Positions 12,006 through 23,500 of a stretch of 64,000 nt of DNA are shown one piece after another. A program made the translations under genes and the position numbers. Under the pieces are notes generated by a model. That model had not been told where the DNA came from and ran no database searches. It was given only the letters and a program-made list of their open reading frames with translations. The first letter of the stretch is position 1. The number at the start of each line of letters is the position of its first letter. The stretch lies in assembly GCA_900708905.1 (NCBI GenBank), contig CAADRB010000009.1, forward strand, positions 349,168 through 413,167. The letters run 5' to 3'. The DNA is from Hymenolepis diminuta. Its lineage: Eukaryota; Platyhelminthes; Cestoda; Cyclophyllidea; Hymenolepididae.

Positions 12006-15000
12006 GTAACTTGTCGTAAATTCAACTTAAAATCATCTCTAGGAAAACGGTCATGGTGGCATCAATGGATATTGATCCTTTTGAGAAGAATGAAGATGAG
12101 TTGAGAGCTGATAAGACAAAGTTGGAGGAACTCAGAGGATCGTACAACTTTACAGCTCTAACTGATCTGCAACGAGTATGCTTGGTATACGATAGTCGGA
12201 TGGAAAATCACAAACCTGAACAAGAACGGTATGCTTATTCATTGGGAACTTTAACTCAATCATTCTGCCTACTTGGAGCCAATACATGAAAGTTATCATT
12301 TTTTTCATGAGAAAACCAATTTGTTGTAGAAACCGGCTTAAAAATGTATGGAACATTATTTCTAACGGTTGGATTTGGAAGATTTGTCTCTGAGGATTTG
12401 TCATTCCCTCTTACATATATCTCTCGTTTGTTTGCGAGTGTTAATGTTGGCCTAAGTTGATTGAGTAGTTTTCATCGAGGTTATAGTTTTCATATTATAG
12501 TTTAGAAATCACTATCGTAGTTGAGGGGAAAAATAAGTTATTGTCCTTCCAATACTTTGAGATTCATTACTACACAATAGGAATGAGATAGAGAGGTGGC
12601 AAAATAGGGAGGACAGTAATAAGATAACTGGTTAACCGAAAGTGACCAGGTAGTAATGTTCAGTTTACCTAAATTATATTAGGAGAGAAGATCAATAATC
12701 AATTTAAAGGTGGAGAGGTGAATCGTAAATAGGCCTCTATATTTAAGGGGTAGAAAAGTGGGGAAGATTTATAAGCAAATTAAGGCAATTACTAATCGTG
12801 GATATACTCCAGTGTCTTTACAAGAGGATGCATGGACATCAATTGTAACTTTCAGTTTTGGGAGGTAATGTCTGTGCAATTCACTTTGTACTTTCCGAAA
12901 CATAGATTTGTGTTGATAGATATGGCCATATTCGCAATTGAAGTGAGTGGGATAAGAAGGAAATTTAAGAATTTGCATCGGATGTTAATAATCCAAAATA
13001 TAAGCTTACATGAATTTTTTACATAAGTAAATATAAAACATTTAATTTTTCAACCACCTATCAATTAAATCTTATGTAACGAAAGTTGATTCATTGTTGT
13101 ATCTCGCTCTCTTTTGCATTAAGGTGAATAAAGCTAAATATATACCAAGTTAACTCGTCTCGCAAAAGTGGGGTCTATTTGTACTTCCTCTCTAGGGTGT
13201 AGTGAGAGCTTTCATGACCCAGATTAAGGTAATCGTTATTTAACACCACCAGGACCATTTTATTGCTGAGATTTTTTGTTAGATTCTTACAACCTATTAA
13301 TATTCTCTACTGGTTTCTTTTACTTGACTAATTTAATGAGCATTTTTTATAATCTAGGCAGCCCGAATGTCCAAGTCGAACTCGTCGGGCTTACGAACTA
13401 CTAGAAGAATATGGTCTAGCTAGACGTTGCAAGCGAACTGATGCTCGCTTAGCCACAGACGAAGAACTCCTTCGTGTACACACCTCTGAGTACATTGCTG
13501 AACTCAAATTAACAGCTTCAATGTCTCAAACTGAGATTGTTGAATATACGAAACGGTTTCAGTCGGTGTATATGAATAAGGTATCAATAAGTATGAAACA
13601 TTATTGCATGTATAGAATGATTCTTATGCTTTTTTCATCATCTAGCACACTTTTGACTCTGCTTCACTAGCCAGTGGGTCCCTTCTCGCAGTAATTGATG
13701 ATATCTGCAATGAAGAGGTAAGCACTGATTGGTTTATTGAGGATTGATTTCTTTCTAGTCCTTGCATGGAGTAGCTGTGATAAGACCTCCAGGCCATCAC
13801 GCAGAAAGAGATCATTGTATGGGCTTTTGTTTCCTCAACAATGTGGCTCTTGCTGTACGACACGCTCAGGAGATTCATAAACTGCGAAAGTAGGTCTCTG
13901 ATTCGTGTATTCTTATGTTTGTTTAGAATCGCAGTTGTAGATTGGGATATACATCATGGCAATGGTATTCAGCATATTTTTTATGATGACCCTAGGTTAG
14001 TTTCTTATGATTACCCACCTTTAGTCCCTCTCGGTTTTTTCAATAAACTGGTTCATTGCCTTACAGCGTGCTCTACATCTCTATTCATCGATTCGATAGT
14101 GGACAATTCTTTCCAAACTCCTCTGATGCTGCTGCAGATCGTGTTGGCGTTGGAGACGGTGAAGGAAAGAATATTAATATTCCTTGGAATGGGGTGAGTT
14201 ATTTTATTTTTTTTTTATTGCCAATGTGTGCCGGTGGTGTAGTGATAGCCTTCACTTTTTTCAAATGAGGGTCATGAAATCGAGACCCATTTGTGTGCTG
14301 GCCATTGTTGGTCAACAGATAGGGATTATACAATGCAAGTTTCTCAACTAGAGGAACTTCAATCTATCGTTGCTCTGTTCTTCAGAGAGTTTGGAAATTG
14401 TTATATCTAACACCTATATTCAAATTTAGAATATTTCTATCTTCATCACAAATGAGATAGATGGAAGGCAGAGAAAATGGTGTTAGTGTTCTTATAAAAA
14501 CGAAATATGGTAAGCCGATAACGATAAACAACAGCGGATATTCTGTAAAATCACATTATTGTTTGGGATTCGCGTCGGTGGTTCATTGGCTAGCGTATAC
14601 GTCTCCTATGTCCTAGGCCACGTGTTTAATTCCTACCGAACCACACCCGATGAGCAGAGTGACCAATCACATTGGTTAAGTTAGGATAATAAGGGAGCTG
14701 AAAGTATTCTAGTCTCTTCTCAAGGAGGCTCCATAATGCCACTACACAAAACGAACCTTGGAAAGCGCTTTCGTAAATAAGCTTGAGATTTTTTATTATT
14801 GGGGATAAAGATTTGGAGTTGAATTATTGCTTGCAGCTTTGTTCAGTGTCAGTCGATTAGGATCTAATTTGCGGTGTTAATTATTTGAATAATATACCGA
14901 GTTATATATCTATGTTAAGGTATCCTCTTCTCTTTTTTAGTCTGGCGGTTTCGATTAACATTACTTACGTTCAACCTGTCAAAAACTAATAATATCTAAC

Positions 15001-18000
15001 TGTTGCTCATTTGATGTACGTGTGTTTGATTTTAGCGTCATTTACGTGATGGTGACTTCATAGCTGTAATTTTTCATATCGTACTTCCGATCCTATATGA
15101 ATTTCGACCAGATCTCATTATTGTTGCAGCCGGTTTTGATGTTGTTCGTGGAGATCATTTGGTATGGTTTTACCACTTTTTGTATTATTTTGTCTTATAT
15201 TTACACTGATTGATATACGCCTTTGTATTTTAGGGCGGAGTCAGCGTTTCAATGGAATGTTTTGGTCACTTGACTCACCATTTGATGGGTGCGTCGATCC
15301 TCTCAAGTCGAAGATGCGGTCTAGTTTTGGCTCTGGAGGGCGGATATAATCTCACTGCCACATCTGAGGCCCTTAGTCATTGTGTGGCTTCGCTGCTATC
15401 TGACGCTTGTATGCGCCTGCCTGGAGGCCAAGTACCCACGGAAAAGTGGGTTCTGTTTTTCCTTATTCCCGTAAACTCTCGTTCCTTTTGTGTCGTTTTG
15501 TTGAATTTTGTGAGAATATATACGTTTTGTAGTTGGAACCGATTTTGTTATATCTGGTGCGCTTTGTACTATCTCAATCATTTCATTTTCTTCGTTTTGC
15601 TTTACAAGAAGCTGCCTGACTCTTCGGAAAGTATCTGAAATCCACTCGAAATACTGGTCTTCGATATTTGATTACAGTAAGTTACCAGATCTATGCACGT
15701 GGTTAAGAACGTTTGTCATTGCTGTTATGACATGCTCTTCTTTGTAGGATAGCATAACCGACTCTTAGGTTCCTTAAGAAATTGCAATAGGTACAGATAC
15801 AATCCGGCAATGCCACAATATAAAACGATCCAAATCACCAAGTTAAAATATGACCCATGTTTTCATTTCGATAGGTTGATTAATGTTATGCGTCATTTAC
15901 AACCGTCATGTAAATAGATTTTTTCAAATAAAAGGAAATTTAAAGAAGCGAGATATAAGGATGATAAATAAAGAATCTTACATATAAGAACTGGTTTTTT
16001 GGGAAAATATTATTTTATTGGTTCCAATTACTTTCAATAACAAAAGTTGAAAGTACAATAATTTTCATCATAGTAAGGCAATGAGATAACTATATGCATT
16101 AAGACCAGTGTGGCTGTGGCTACCCTTAAACCTCATAACGGTTTAAGTTTGCTTATCAGTTATAAAATTGAATCTTATTGCCACAGTCATGAAGGAATGA
16201 TTCTATTTTTAGGGATTATCGGATTTTTTCTTCCATTATTCCACTTTTGTGAGATTTCGTGTTAATTTCCAATGGAGGTCTTTCAAAGTATTATTCCGCT
16301 TAATAAATTTATGTTCTGTCATCCATCCGCTGACCGGTGAGATTTGAGGTGGATTATTAAGTCCCCTGGTTACCAGCACATCTCTCTGACAAATGTTTCC
16401 ATCTAACGTGGGAGTGTCCTGATTTGACCTTTTATCTACGTTTTTTGCCTCAATAGTATGCAGTATCCATCCGTTTATATATATACAAACGTGTCTAAAC
16501 GTATCTCATAAAAATCTCGTAAGCTGTGTAATGAATTAAAAACTACGTACAACAGAGCCAGAAGATCCCAGGTGGGACTTGTCTTATCTAGATTACGCGG
16601 TATAGCATTATGAAAATGAAAACTTAATAAATAAACGAAATGGACGACAAGGGGGAGTCAATCGTATTTAAATCGCCTCTTCTCAAATGGGACTTATCAT
16701 TTGGTTCGACACTGAGATCCCACACCTTATAAACTTTATACAAAAATTTAACTCCTATTGACTCGTCCGATTCTGTCCTTTTTTAAATCAAGGGGATTTC
16801 ATGTTAGTGATATAAGTTCGCATAGTCATAGTTCGTATTTCTATCTGAGATTGTTCATTGGAAGTTGTGCACCTATATCCCAAATTCTAGCATGTTTCGT
16901 ATCCTATTTTTTGCGTGCTACTAAAATGATAACAGTAGAAAGCTAATGCATGGACATTTCAAAATTACCACACAATTCTGATTGGTGGTGCAATAACTTC
17001 TTGAAAGCATATGTACCTTCTAGAATCATCCTTCTTTATCGTACTCTGTGTTTTTAAGTCGTATTTTCATTTTAGGTCCGTTAGATTGTCATTTGGATCA
17101 AACAAGTGGAACTCATCCCCTGACTGCAACCAATTCATCAATCACTGAAGGGAATACGTTGACTACTCGGACCTCAACAGAAATTACGATTCCACTAACG
17201 GTCACTCCTAACGTCACTACAGTTGTGTCCTTTGAATCTACGGATTTTTCTGCCGATTCGTCGTTCCTGTTGCCCACTGTATCGATATCTACAAACCAGA
17301 TTGAAAATACTAATCCCTCATTCACTACAACAGATTATCAACAGGGAGAAGAAGCTATGACACCATCACCTCCTCCTTCACCAATCTCAACTCATAGTGG
17401 AGGTTTGTCGATCATTTTACTTTTTGAGGTTCGCATTTTAAATGAACTTACTTTTGGTGATTTATGCGTTCCACGGGCGTATAGCGATTTTCGTTCCACT
17501 GAGCACATCTCGATTCCGTTTTAAATTTATTCGCGAAAGCGAAGTTTTTTGCGTTATCGTCCTTTCAATGTGTTTACTTAAATTTGGCCCCATTCTTTCA
17601 ATGGTCCTTTGTATTCTAAATAAATTTAGTCATATTTCAATTATTTTGCTAGTAAAGAAGCAGGATCTATCATAATTGTGCTTTGATGATGCTACGGTTG
17701 AGATTTGTAACTCTTATTTATATTGCAAGTAAAAGAGATGAACAAACACTAAGGTGAGGGTGGGGGGAGGGGCCTCATCAAGCCTAATACAGCCATTCCT
17801 ATGTTGTGCAACAATTAAATTTTGACTCCATGCTACATTTAAAACCATAAGCTGTCAACATTAGTTACTACTACAGCCCTCGCCATCTTTTAGAGCTTCT
17901 AATATCGATATGTGTTTCCGACTTAGAAATTGCCGTCAGATACCGCTTTTTTTATAATTGATCACATTTTGATCAATCATTCACACATCACATTACTTTT

Positions 18001-20250
18001 ATGGTGGCAAAAAAATCTAGCCGATCCTGCATCTCAGAGTGGTGCTGGTAATTCGAACCAGCCTTCATTGTCACAATCTCAACAACCCCAGCCGTCTGCA
18101 TCGACATTAACGCCAACTGCTGATGCTCCCGTTCCTGTACCTGGACCGTCAACAGGACATTCCTCGTCGAGCCAAATCAGCTCGGATGCTATGCGCCAGC
18201 TTGTTGAATTTGCTGACGCCGGAATTGAGGATCTGACTACCTTTCTTGGACTTGTGAGTTTTGTTACTTGTTCAGATAAAGCTACTTCTTTCCATTAGGA
18301 TAACCCTCATTACACTAGTCAGTAAACTACTAACTCCTCTTGTTAAGATTTAAGGCCGTCTGAGTCTCTTTTGTGAGAGAGGAGGGTGGTGGTTGAGTGA
18401 GCTCAAATTTTCTCCCAGACAACTTCATACCAGCGGGTGGGACGTCAAGAGGTATTGAATGTTAAGTGCTTTGAATTAATACATGGTGTAGGGAATTGTG
18501 GTGGTTAAAGTAGTCGACTAAATAAACTGAGCTCACGAGTAAGAAGGGCTATACACGTTTATATCTATTCATGGTCAATTGTCTCTTCAAACGAAGGATA
18601 CGTCGATTTAGAGTAGTAAGTTGAGGATAGAAAGGTAAAGAGTTTTATCACATTGTGCAGTCAGTGGCTGTAGTTAGGACGCGCGTAGTGACAAAGTATT
18701 TTACTCAAAGTCAAATGCGAATGATTAGTCCGATTAAAGCGGATATGTAAGCATTAAATTTAAATATTGATAAAAGAGGGTTGACTGCTCAGCCTTCTGG
18801 CAGCAGCTAACAGCCTAACGCTACTGCTTTAACAACAATCACTTCCACTTGAGCAAAAGCCAAGAAAGTGAAATGAACACATCTTTAGTTTGGATATGGT
18901 GTGATGGAAGGATATTATTTGGCAATCAAAGAGGATATGTACACTGTTGAGTGGGTGCATACAGGGAATGGTAATCGGGAAAATGAGCGCTAAAACAGAC
19001 AGAGAAAGCTGTTGCTAAGTTACGAAGTTTAATTAACTATTTCTTTACGCAGGAATGCGAATATTTAGGATTAAAGGAAAGGCATAGCTGAAATAAACTA
19101 TTTTCAGAAAAAACGTGGCAGATCGCTAGAATCTCTTATCTGTATCTAATGTATATTTTATTTCTTGTAGAATTCCACGGATCCTACACCCGATCGTCTG
19201 TTTGCTGTGGAGCCAAGTCTCTGGTGTCCTCATCTGGAGCTCGTTGAATCGGCTAGTCAATGGCATCCTGAAGTTAATCGTCCGTGTTCACAATGTGATA
19301 ACCGTCAAGAAAATTGGGTCTGTCTCACATGTTATGAGGTTGGTTACTCTTTAATACTGTTCATAGTCATTTATTATATATTTTTACTAAAACAAACCCA
19401 AGCTTATAACAAAGGGTCCTCAAAACAAAATAAGGAATTTGTAAATTTAGTATCTATTGTACCAGTCGAACTAAGCAAGACAGGAGTTTGAAGAATAATT
19501 TCATTAAGGTCAACTGTCTGCTTCGGTGGCGTATTGGTCACAGTACTCATCTGTTATGTCAGAGGTCACGGGTTCGACTCCTATCGGGGCGGAATGGTCA
19601 ACCGCACTGGTTAAGTCTGACTAATATAGATGGTGGTAAAATTGAAGTCTCTCACCAGAGAGGTTCTAAGATGCCACTCCCTGCTCAAGTTGGGCATTGG
19701 AAAATGCTTTTTTACATGGACTTGGGAATTATTAAGGAGAATTGTAAGAGACTGTTGAAGGGGTCTTATCTTTAACGACCAGTCTAGATTGGTTAAGTTG
19801 TGAATCCATTGTCCTTTAACATCAAGCAGTCTATTACAAATGAGAGTAGAGATCATTTTTCACTAATCGCCCTGAAATTGAATATTCTCATTTATTAAAT
19901 ATGTGAAGAGTAAACATTTTGACGTGTTTATAATTTTATATTTGGTCCTGCAATCGTATTTACATTTATCCCCTTTTAATTATTGGTATACTGTGGTCGC
20001 TATGCCCAAGGACATATGCTGGAGCACTACAATACTTCTCAACATCCTATTGTTCTGAGTTTAGCTGATCTTTCTGCCTGGTGTTATGCCTGTAATAGCT
20101 ACATTCATAACGAGGTGAGTGGTTCCCATTAAACTTAATTTCCAAAAATTCAGTAATATAGAAAAATCATATTTTTGTTTTCATTAGGTTCTTTTGGACG
20201 CAAAGCGAGCTCTACATTTGGCCAAATTTGGAGTCCCCATGTTGGGCTAA
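10326..20250 (+). CDS. HDAC6: Histone deacetylase 6 (tandem class IIb deacetylase with ZnF-UBP)
   Basis: Cytoplasmic lysine deacetylase; known family substrates are alpha-tubulin, HSP90 and cortactin, and its zinc finger binds ubiquitin C-termini for aggresome delivery. I joined these exons by phase: 10326-10480, 10515-10645, 10684-10781, 10826-10930, 10997-11065, 11145-11271, 11343-11408, 11486-11545, 11615-11704, 11737-11843, 11883-12005, 12043-12228, 13358-13580, 13646-13717, 13759-13889, 13927-13995, 14067-14193, 15036-15161, 15234-15445, 15609-15676, 17076-17402, 18021-18253, 19171-19338, 19986-20114, 20188-20250. They give about 1087 residues (human about 1215). Order: deacetylase domain 1, short linker, domain 2, Ser/Thr/Pro-rich linker, ZnF-UBP, stop TAA. 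Both catalytic domains keep PPGHH, DWDIHHG, an AG(F/Y)D zinc aspartate and the EGGY catalytic tyrosine. The 5' start is unresolved. Two splice sites are unusual: a GC donor at 11844 and no AG before 19986. Confidence 0.93.
14230..14345 (+). repeat. tRNA-derived SINE-like repeat in an HDAC6 intron
   Basis: GCCGGTGGTGTAGTGATAGC resembles a tRNA-type A box. A degraded B box (GAAATCGAGACC) follows at tRNA-like spacing, then a tail (GGCCATTGTTGGTCAACAG) related to the other copies. Confidence 0.45.
14574..14786 (+). repeat. tRNA-derived SINE-like repeat in an HDAC6 intron
   Basis: TCGGTGGTTCATTGGCTAGC head. The tRNA-unrelated body (GAGTGACCAATCACATTGGTTAAG, then ATGCCACT and TTGGAAAGCGCTTT) matches the copy at 19523-19735. 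Confidence 0.55.
16636..16705 (+). repeat. Dispersed repeat C, copy 2
   Basis: Partner of 3904-3990, located in the HDAC6 intron 15677-17075. Confidence 0.5.
17076..18253 (+). other. HDAC6: HDAC6 low-complexity linker
   Basis: Two exons (17076-17402, 18021-18253) encode about 185 residues very rich in Ser, Thr and Pro, with [12 protein letters not shown] and a Gln/Pro/Ser stretch near [11 protein letters not shown]. It ends in a more ordered segment, [20 protein letters not shown]. It occupies the place where human HDAC6 has its Ser-Glu tetradecapeptide repeats, but I see no repeated unit here. Phases on both sides fit (1/2 and 1/2). Confidence 0.8.
19171..20250 (+). other. HDAC6: HDAC6 ZnF-UBP (BUZ) ubiquitin-binding domain
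   Basis: Exons 19171-19338, 19986-20114 and 20188-20250 encode the domain. All twelve expected zinc-binding positions are present: WCPHL, PCSQC, WVCLTC, YCGRY, GHMLEH, SQHP and WCYAC. The WCY motif and the RY pair used by the family to grip the free ubiquitin C-terminus are kept. The protein ends shortly after the domain ([11 protein letters not shown], stop), as in other HDAC6 proteins. Confidence 0.9.
19523..19735 (+). repeat. tRNA-derived SINE-like repeat, best preserved copy
   Basis: A box TGGCGTATTGG (19527-19537) and a perfect tRNA-like B box GGTTCGACTCC (19571-19581), followed by the family body (GGAATGGTCAACCGCACTGG, AGATGCCACTCC, TTGGAAAATGCTTTTT). It lies in the HDAC6 intron that has no AG at its 3' end. 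Confidence 0.65.
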
Positions 20251-20332
20251 TTGAAGAAACATTCATGGACTAAATACAGTCTTCCTTTATTTTCGTTGAC
20301 TTCACTACTGTTCCATTCCTGCAGTACTTTTA

Positions 20333-20338
20333 AATAAA
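20333..20338 (+). terminator. Polyadenylation signal of HDAC6
   Basis: AATAAA lies 83 bp after the HDAC6 stop codon and 178 bp before the ATG of the next gene, so the two genes almost abut. Confidence 0.6.
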
Positions 20339-20516
20339 GTTTCTAAAAGCAAATTTTACCATCTCTTCTATTTGCTTTCTTCGCTCTCGTTGTTTGTGGA
20401 GTTTGGTAGTAGTTAGTTATAGCTACCTATTTTAAATCAGCATAGATTAAATGGTTGGGTTTGTCGTTTCTCAAATTCTGGTGTTCACTTCTACTAAGGT
20501 CTTTATTTGCGTTAAA

Positions 20517-23500
20517 ATGAAAGTAAAGCGCCAGGCAACTAATGCGCAACAGACTTCCTGTTGGAAAGGAACCAAGTTCGGGAAGTACGTAAATTTTTTG
20601 GGATTTTTAATTATCCTGCGTTAAACGTAATTTGAATTCTTTGAATTTTTAAGAGGCACAGGGGTTTGTTTTGACGAACGAATGGAACAGCATCGTCACG
20701 AATGGTGCTCCGATGAACAGGAATGTCCAAATCGTGTTGTTCGACCCTTAAAGTTAATTGAAAACCAGGGCCTTCTTCCTCGATGCACACGCATATCCGT
20801 AACTACTAATATTGAGTATCATATCTTTTAATATGTTGATTCTAAATCCTGCTCTCTTAAAGGCTCGTCATGTAACAGACAAAGAACTCCTAAATGTTCA
20901 CTCTAAAGATTATATCGATCTTGTTAAAAGTTCAGCCAATATGAGTAAAGATGAGCTATATAATCTCTCGGGAAACTATGATGGAGTCTTCTTTAATTCG
21001 GTAGGTTTTTATACAGTTCTATTTATCAGATATAAATTTTTACCTTTTCAGCATACTTGGGAAGCCAGTAGCCTTGCTGCAGGATCGGTAACAGAAATGG
21101 CTTCCCAAGTTGCCAGTGGTAAATTGGTGAACGGATTAGCCCTGGTTCGCCCTCCTGGTCACCATGCCATGTACGATGAGGCCTGTGGTTATTGTATCTT
21201 TGGCAATGTAGCCATAGCAGCAGCTAGTCTTTTGGATTCCCCACCCCTGTCTGTTTATAATCCTAAACCACCTAACATCAAGTCAGTTATTTCAAAGGCA
21301 CCTTCTAAAAATTTGTCTCAGAGTCCTCGATTTAAGCGCATTCTCATTATTGATTGGGATGTCCATCAAGGACAGGGAACACAGTACACCTTCTATAATG
21401 ATAATCGGTGAGTTTATTAGTCTGTTTTCCAAATTTTTCAATGTTTTTTTGTGCGCAATGTACATTATTTTGCATTAGGGAAGTCTTTAGTTAGACGCAT
21501 TGAATTAGTATCTTGAAATGAAAGTTTTTTACTGGTTTATTAGGGATTTTACTTAAACGGATATTTTTTTATTGGTTGAGGATGCCAGATTGCCGTCAAA
21601 GACTTAATCATCTGTTTGCTTACAGATCTAGTATACATTATACTGTTCAGACAGACAGATGTATAGCTATACATTTGGAGAGAGATAGAGGAAGTAGAGG
21701 GCTTTGTTCCATGGATTTCGAGTTTTCTTGCTGACTATTCAGCTCAATTTGAAGAATATTCTCGTGTAGCCCTTCTAAAGTCTCTCTAGAGCAACTCAGC
21801 ATTAAACTAAGTTCCAAGATTGAAAATGATATTCTGCAATATGACGGTTGAATATGAATTCATTGCTGACCATTATGTTTGTGGAATAATGGTCACTTTA
21901 ATTGTTCCAAACTATTGCCTTCTTTCCTACGAACTTTTGGAGACTTATCGTACCCTTTGTTCACTAATCTAGAATAGATTATTTCTATGACATCTGGGGG
22001 ATCGACATTTTCAGAAATTGTTGAATCGCATATGTTTGGAGTTTATTTTTATTATTGGTTTTGTGTGTACTCATACTCATGTATTCGAAGTAAAATTGTC
22101 TATCTCTCACGCAAAGCGGAAATTGAGAGATGGCGGAAATTTAAAAGAAGATCATAAGATCACGTCTTCCCATTATCACAATAGTTAAAAAGACACTCTC
22201 AAATTCCTATTCGATAAGCAGTACAGTATTGTGGTGGCTGAATAAAAAAATTTTTCTTCACACATGTTTTCAACTATAATATTGCTCAAGTAGCTAAATG
22301 GACTTCCTCCACATCATGTCATTGTGGAGGCAAGACGGTAGCTGGGACTAAGGGAGTATACTCATGTCTATTTTATCCAATGAAAATCCTGTCAAACTAA
22401 AGAATTCTTCATCTTAGCCATGTTTTTCATAGTGTCAATGATGCCGATTTCTGTCTCTATAGACACAAGCCTTGCCTCAAGGGAATTAGAGCAAAAACCG
22501 TGAAGTGGATGTTTGCAGAAAAAGAAACGATCCTTTTAGACTGTTGACAGGATCACTTTTTCTCAGATGCAGCTATCAATAAAGACTTTCATTACTAAAT
22601 TTCCGGCTGCGTTAAGTCTTATACTAGGGTGATCGGAGCGCCACGTATCAGAATATCATCATCAACGTGGATTTTGGATTAGACGTGAGTCTCTTCAGGG
22701 GATCTTTTGAAAGTCAACATATATTCTTCCGAGCTGAGTAGTGAAGAAGTAAAAACTCCGATTTTCATTAACCAAATCCCTCTTCCCTTCGCCCAATTTA
22801 TCTATCTATAGCTATGTGTCCAGTTCGTGTAATGTATCGCCACTTTTATAAATAAATGGACATATTATTGCACACTCCTATTTGTATACTTCTGTTACTG
22901 GCTTTATACTTTAGTCTAGGCCTTTGTTAAGAGATCAACTTGTAGGTTTTGGCCGTTATGTATTCTCTTTATATCTATAGGTTAGATTTTCTGAATATAT
23001 TCGTCACTAGTCATAATTGAAGTTCATTTGTTTTGTTTTCGCAGAGTTCTATTCATATCCATCCACCGTTACGAATGTCAGAAGTTTTGGCCAATGCTAA
23101 GAGAAGGAGACTATGATTTTATCGGAGATGGCATAGGTCGTGGTTTCAACATCAACATACCCTTAAACAAAGTTAGTACAAGGACTTTTTGTCATTCTTG
23201 TTTTAATTCCAATTTTCTTAGACTGGAATGACAGACGGCGACTATCTGGCAATCTTCTATTTTCTGATTATGCCCATCGCTTACGAGGTATACTTTTTTA
23301 GTTTATGTTACCATTCATTAATTTCCTCCCTCTCCTTTCATTCTAGTTCAATCCCGATATTGTATTCGTTTCATCTGGCTTCGATGCTGCTGTTGGCGAC
23401 CCAGAGGTATGAAAACAGGCTCTCTACTTAATTCTCTATAAGTAGGCGACTCTTATTATATATTTTTGCTATATTCTCCAGGGCAAAATGTGGATTAGTC

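Larger units (their letters stand above)
12043..15676 (+). other. HDAC6: HDAC6 deacetylase domain 2
   Basis: The domain starts in exon 12043-12228 at [16 protein letters not shown] and ends in exon 15609-15676 with [14 protein letters not shown], matching the terminal helix of the family. It carries [31 protein letters not shown] and the gatekeeper Leu (GDHLGG). Leu at this position is characteristic of domain 2, the main tubulin deacetylase domain in characterised HDAC6 proteins. No key residue is missing. It is separated from domain 1 by only about 40 residues. Confidence 0.92.

Noticed and set aside
19523..19600. Functional tRNA gene
   Set aside because: The A and B boxes are tRNA-like, but no full cloverleaf or 3' acceptor stem forms, and a SINE body follows directly.
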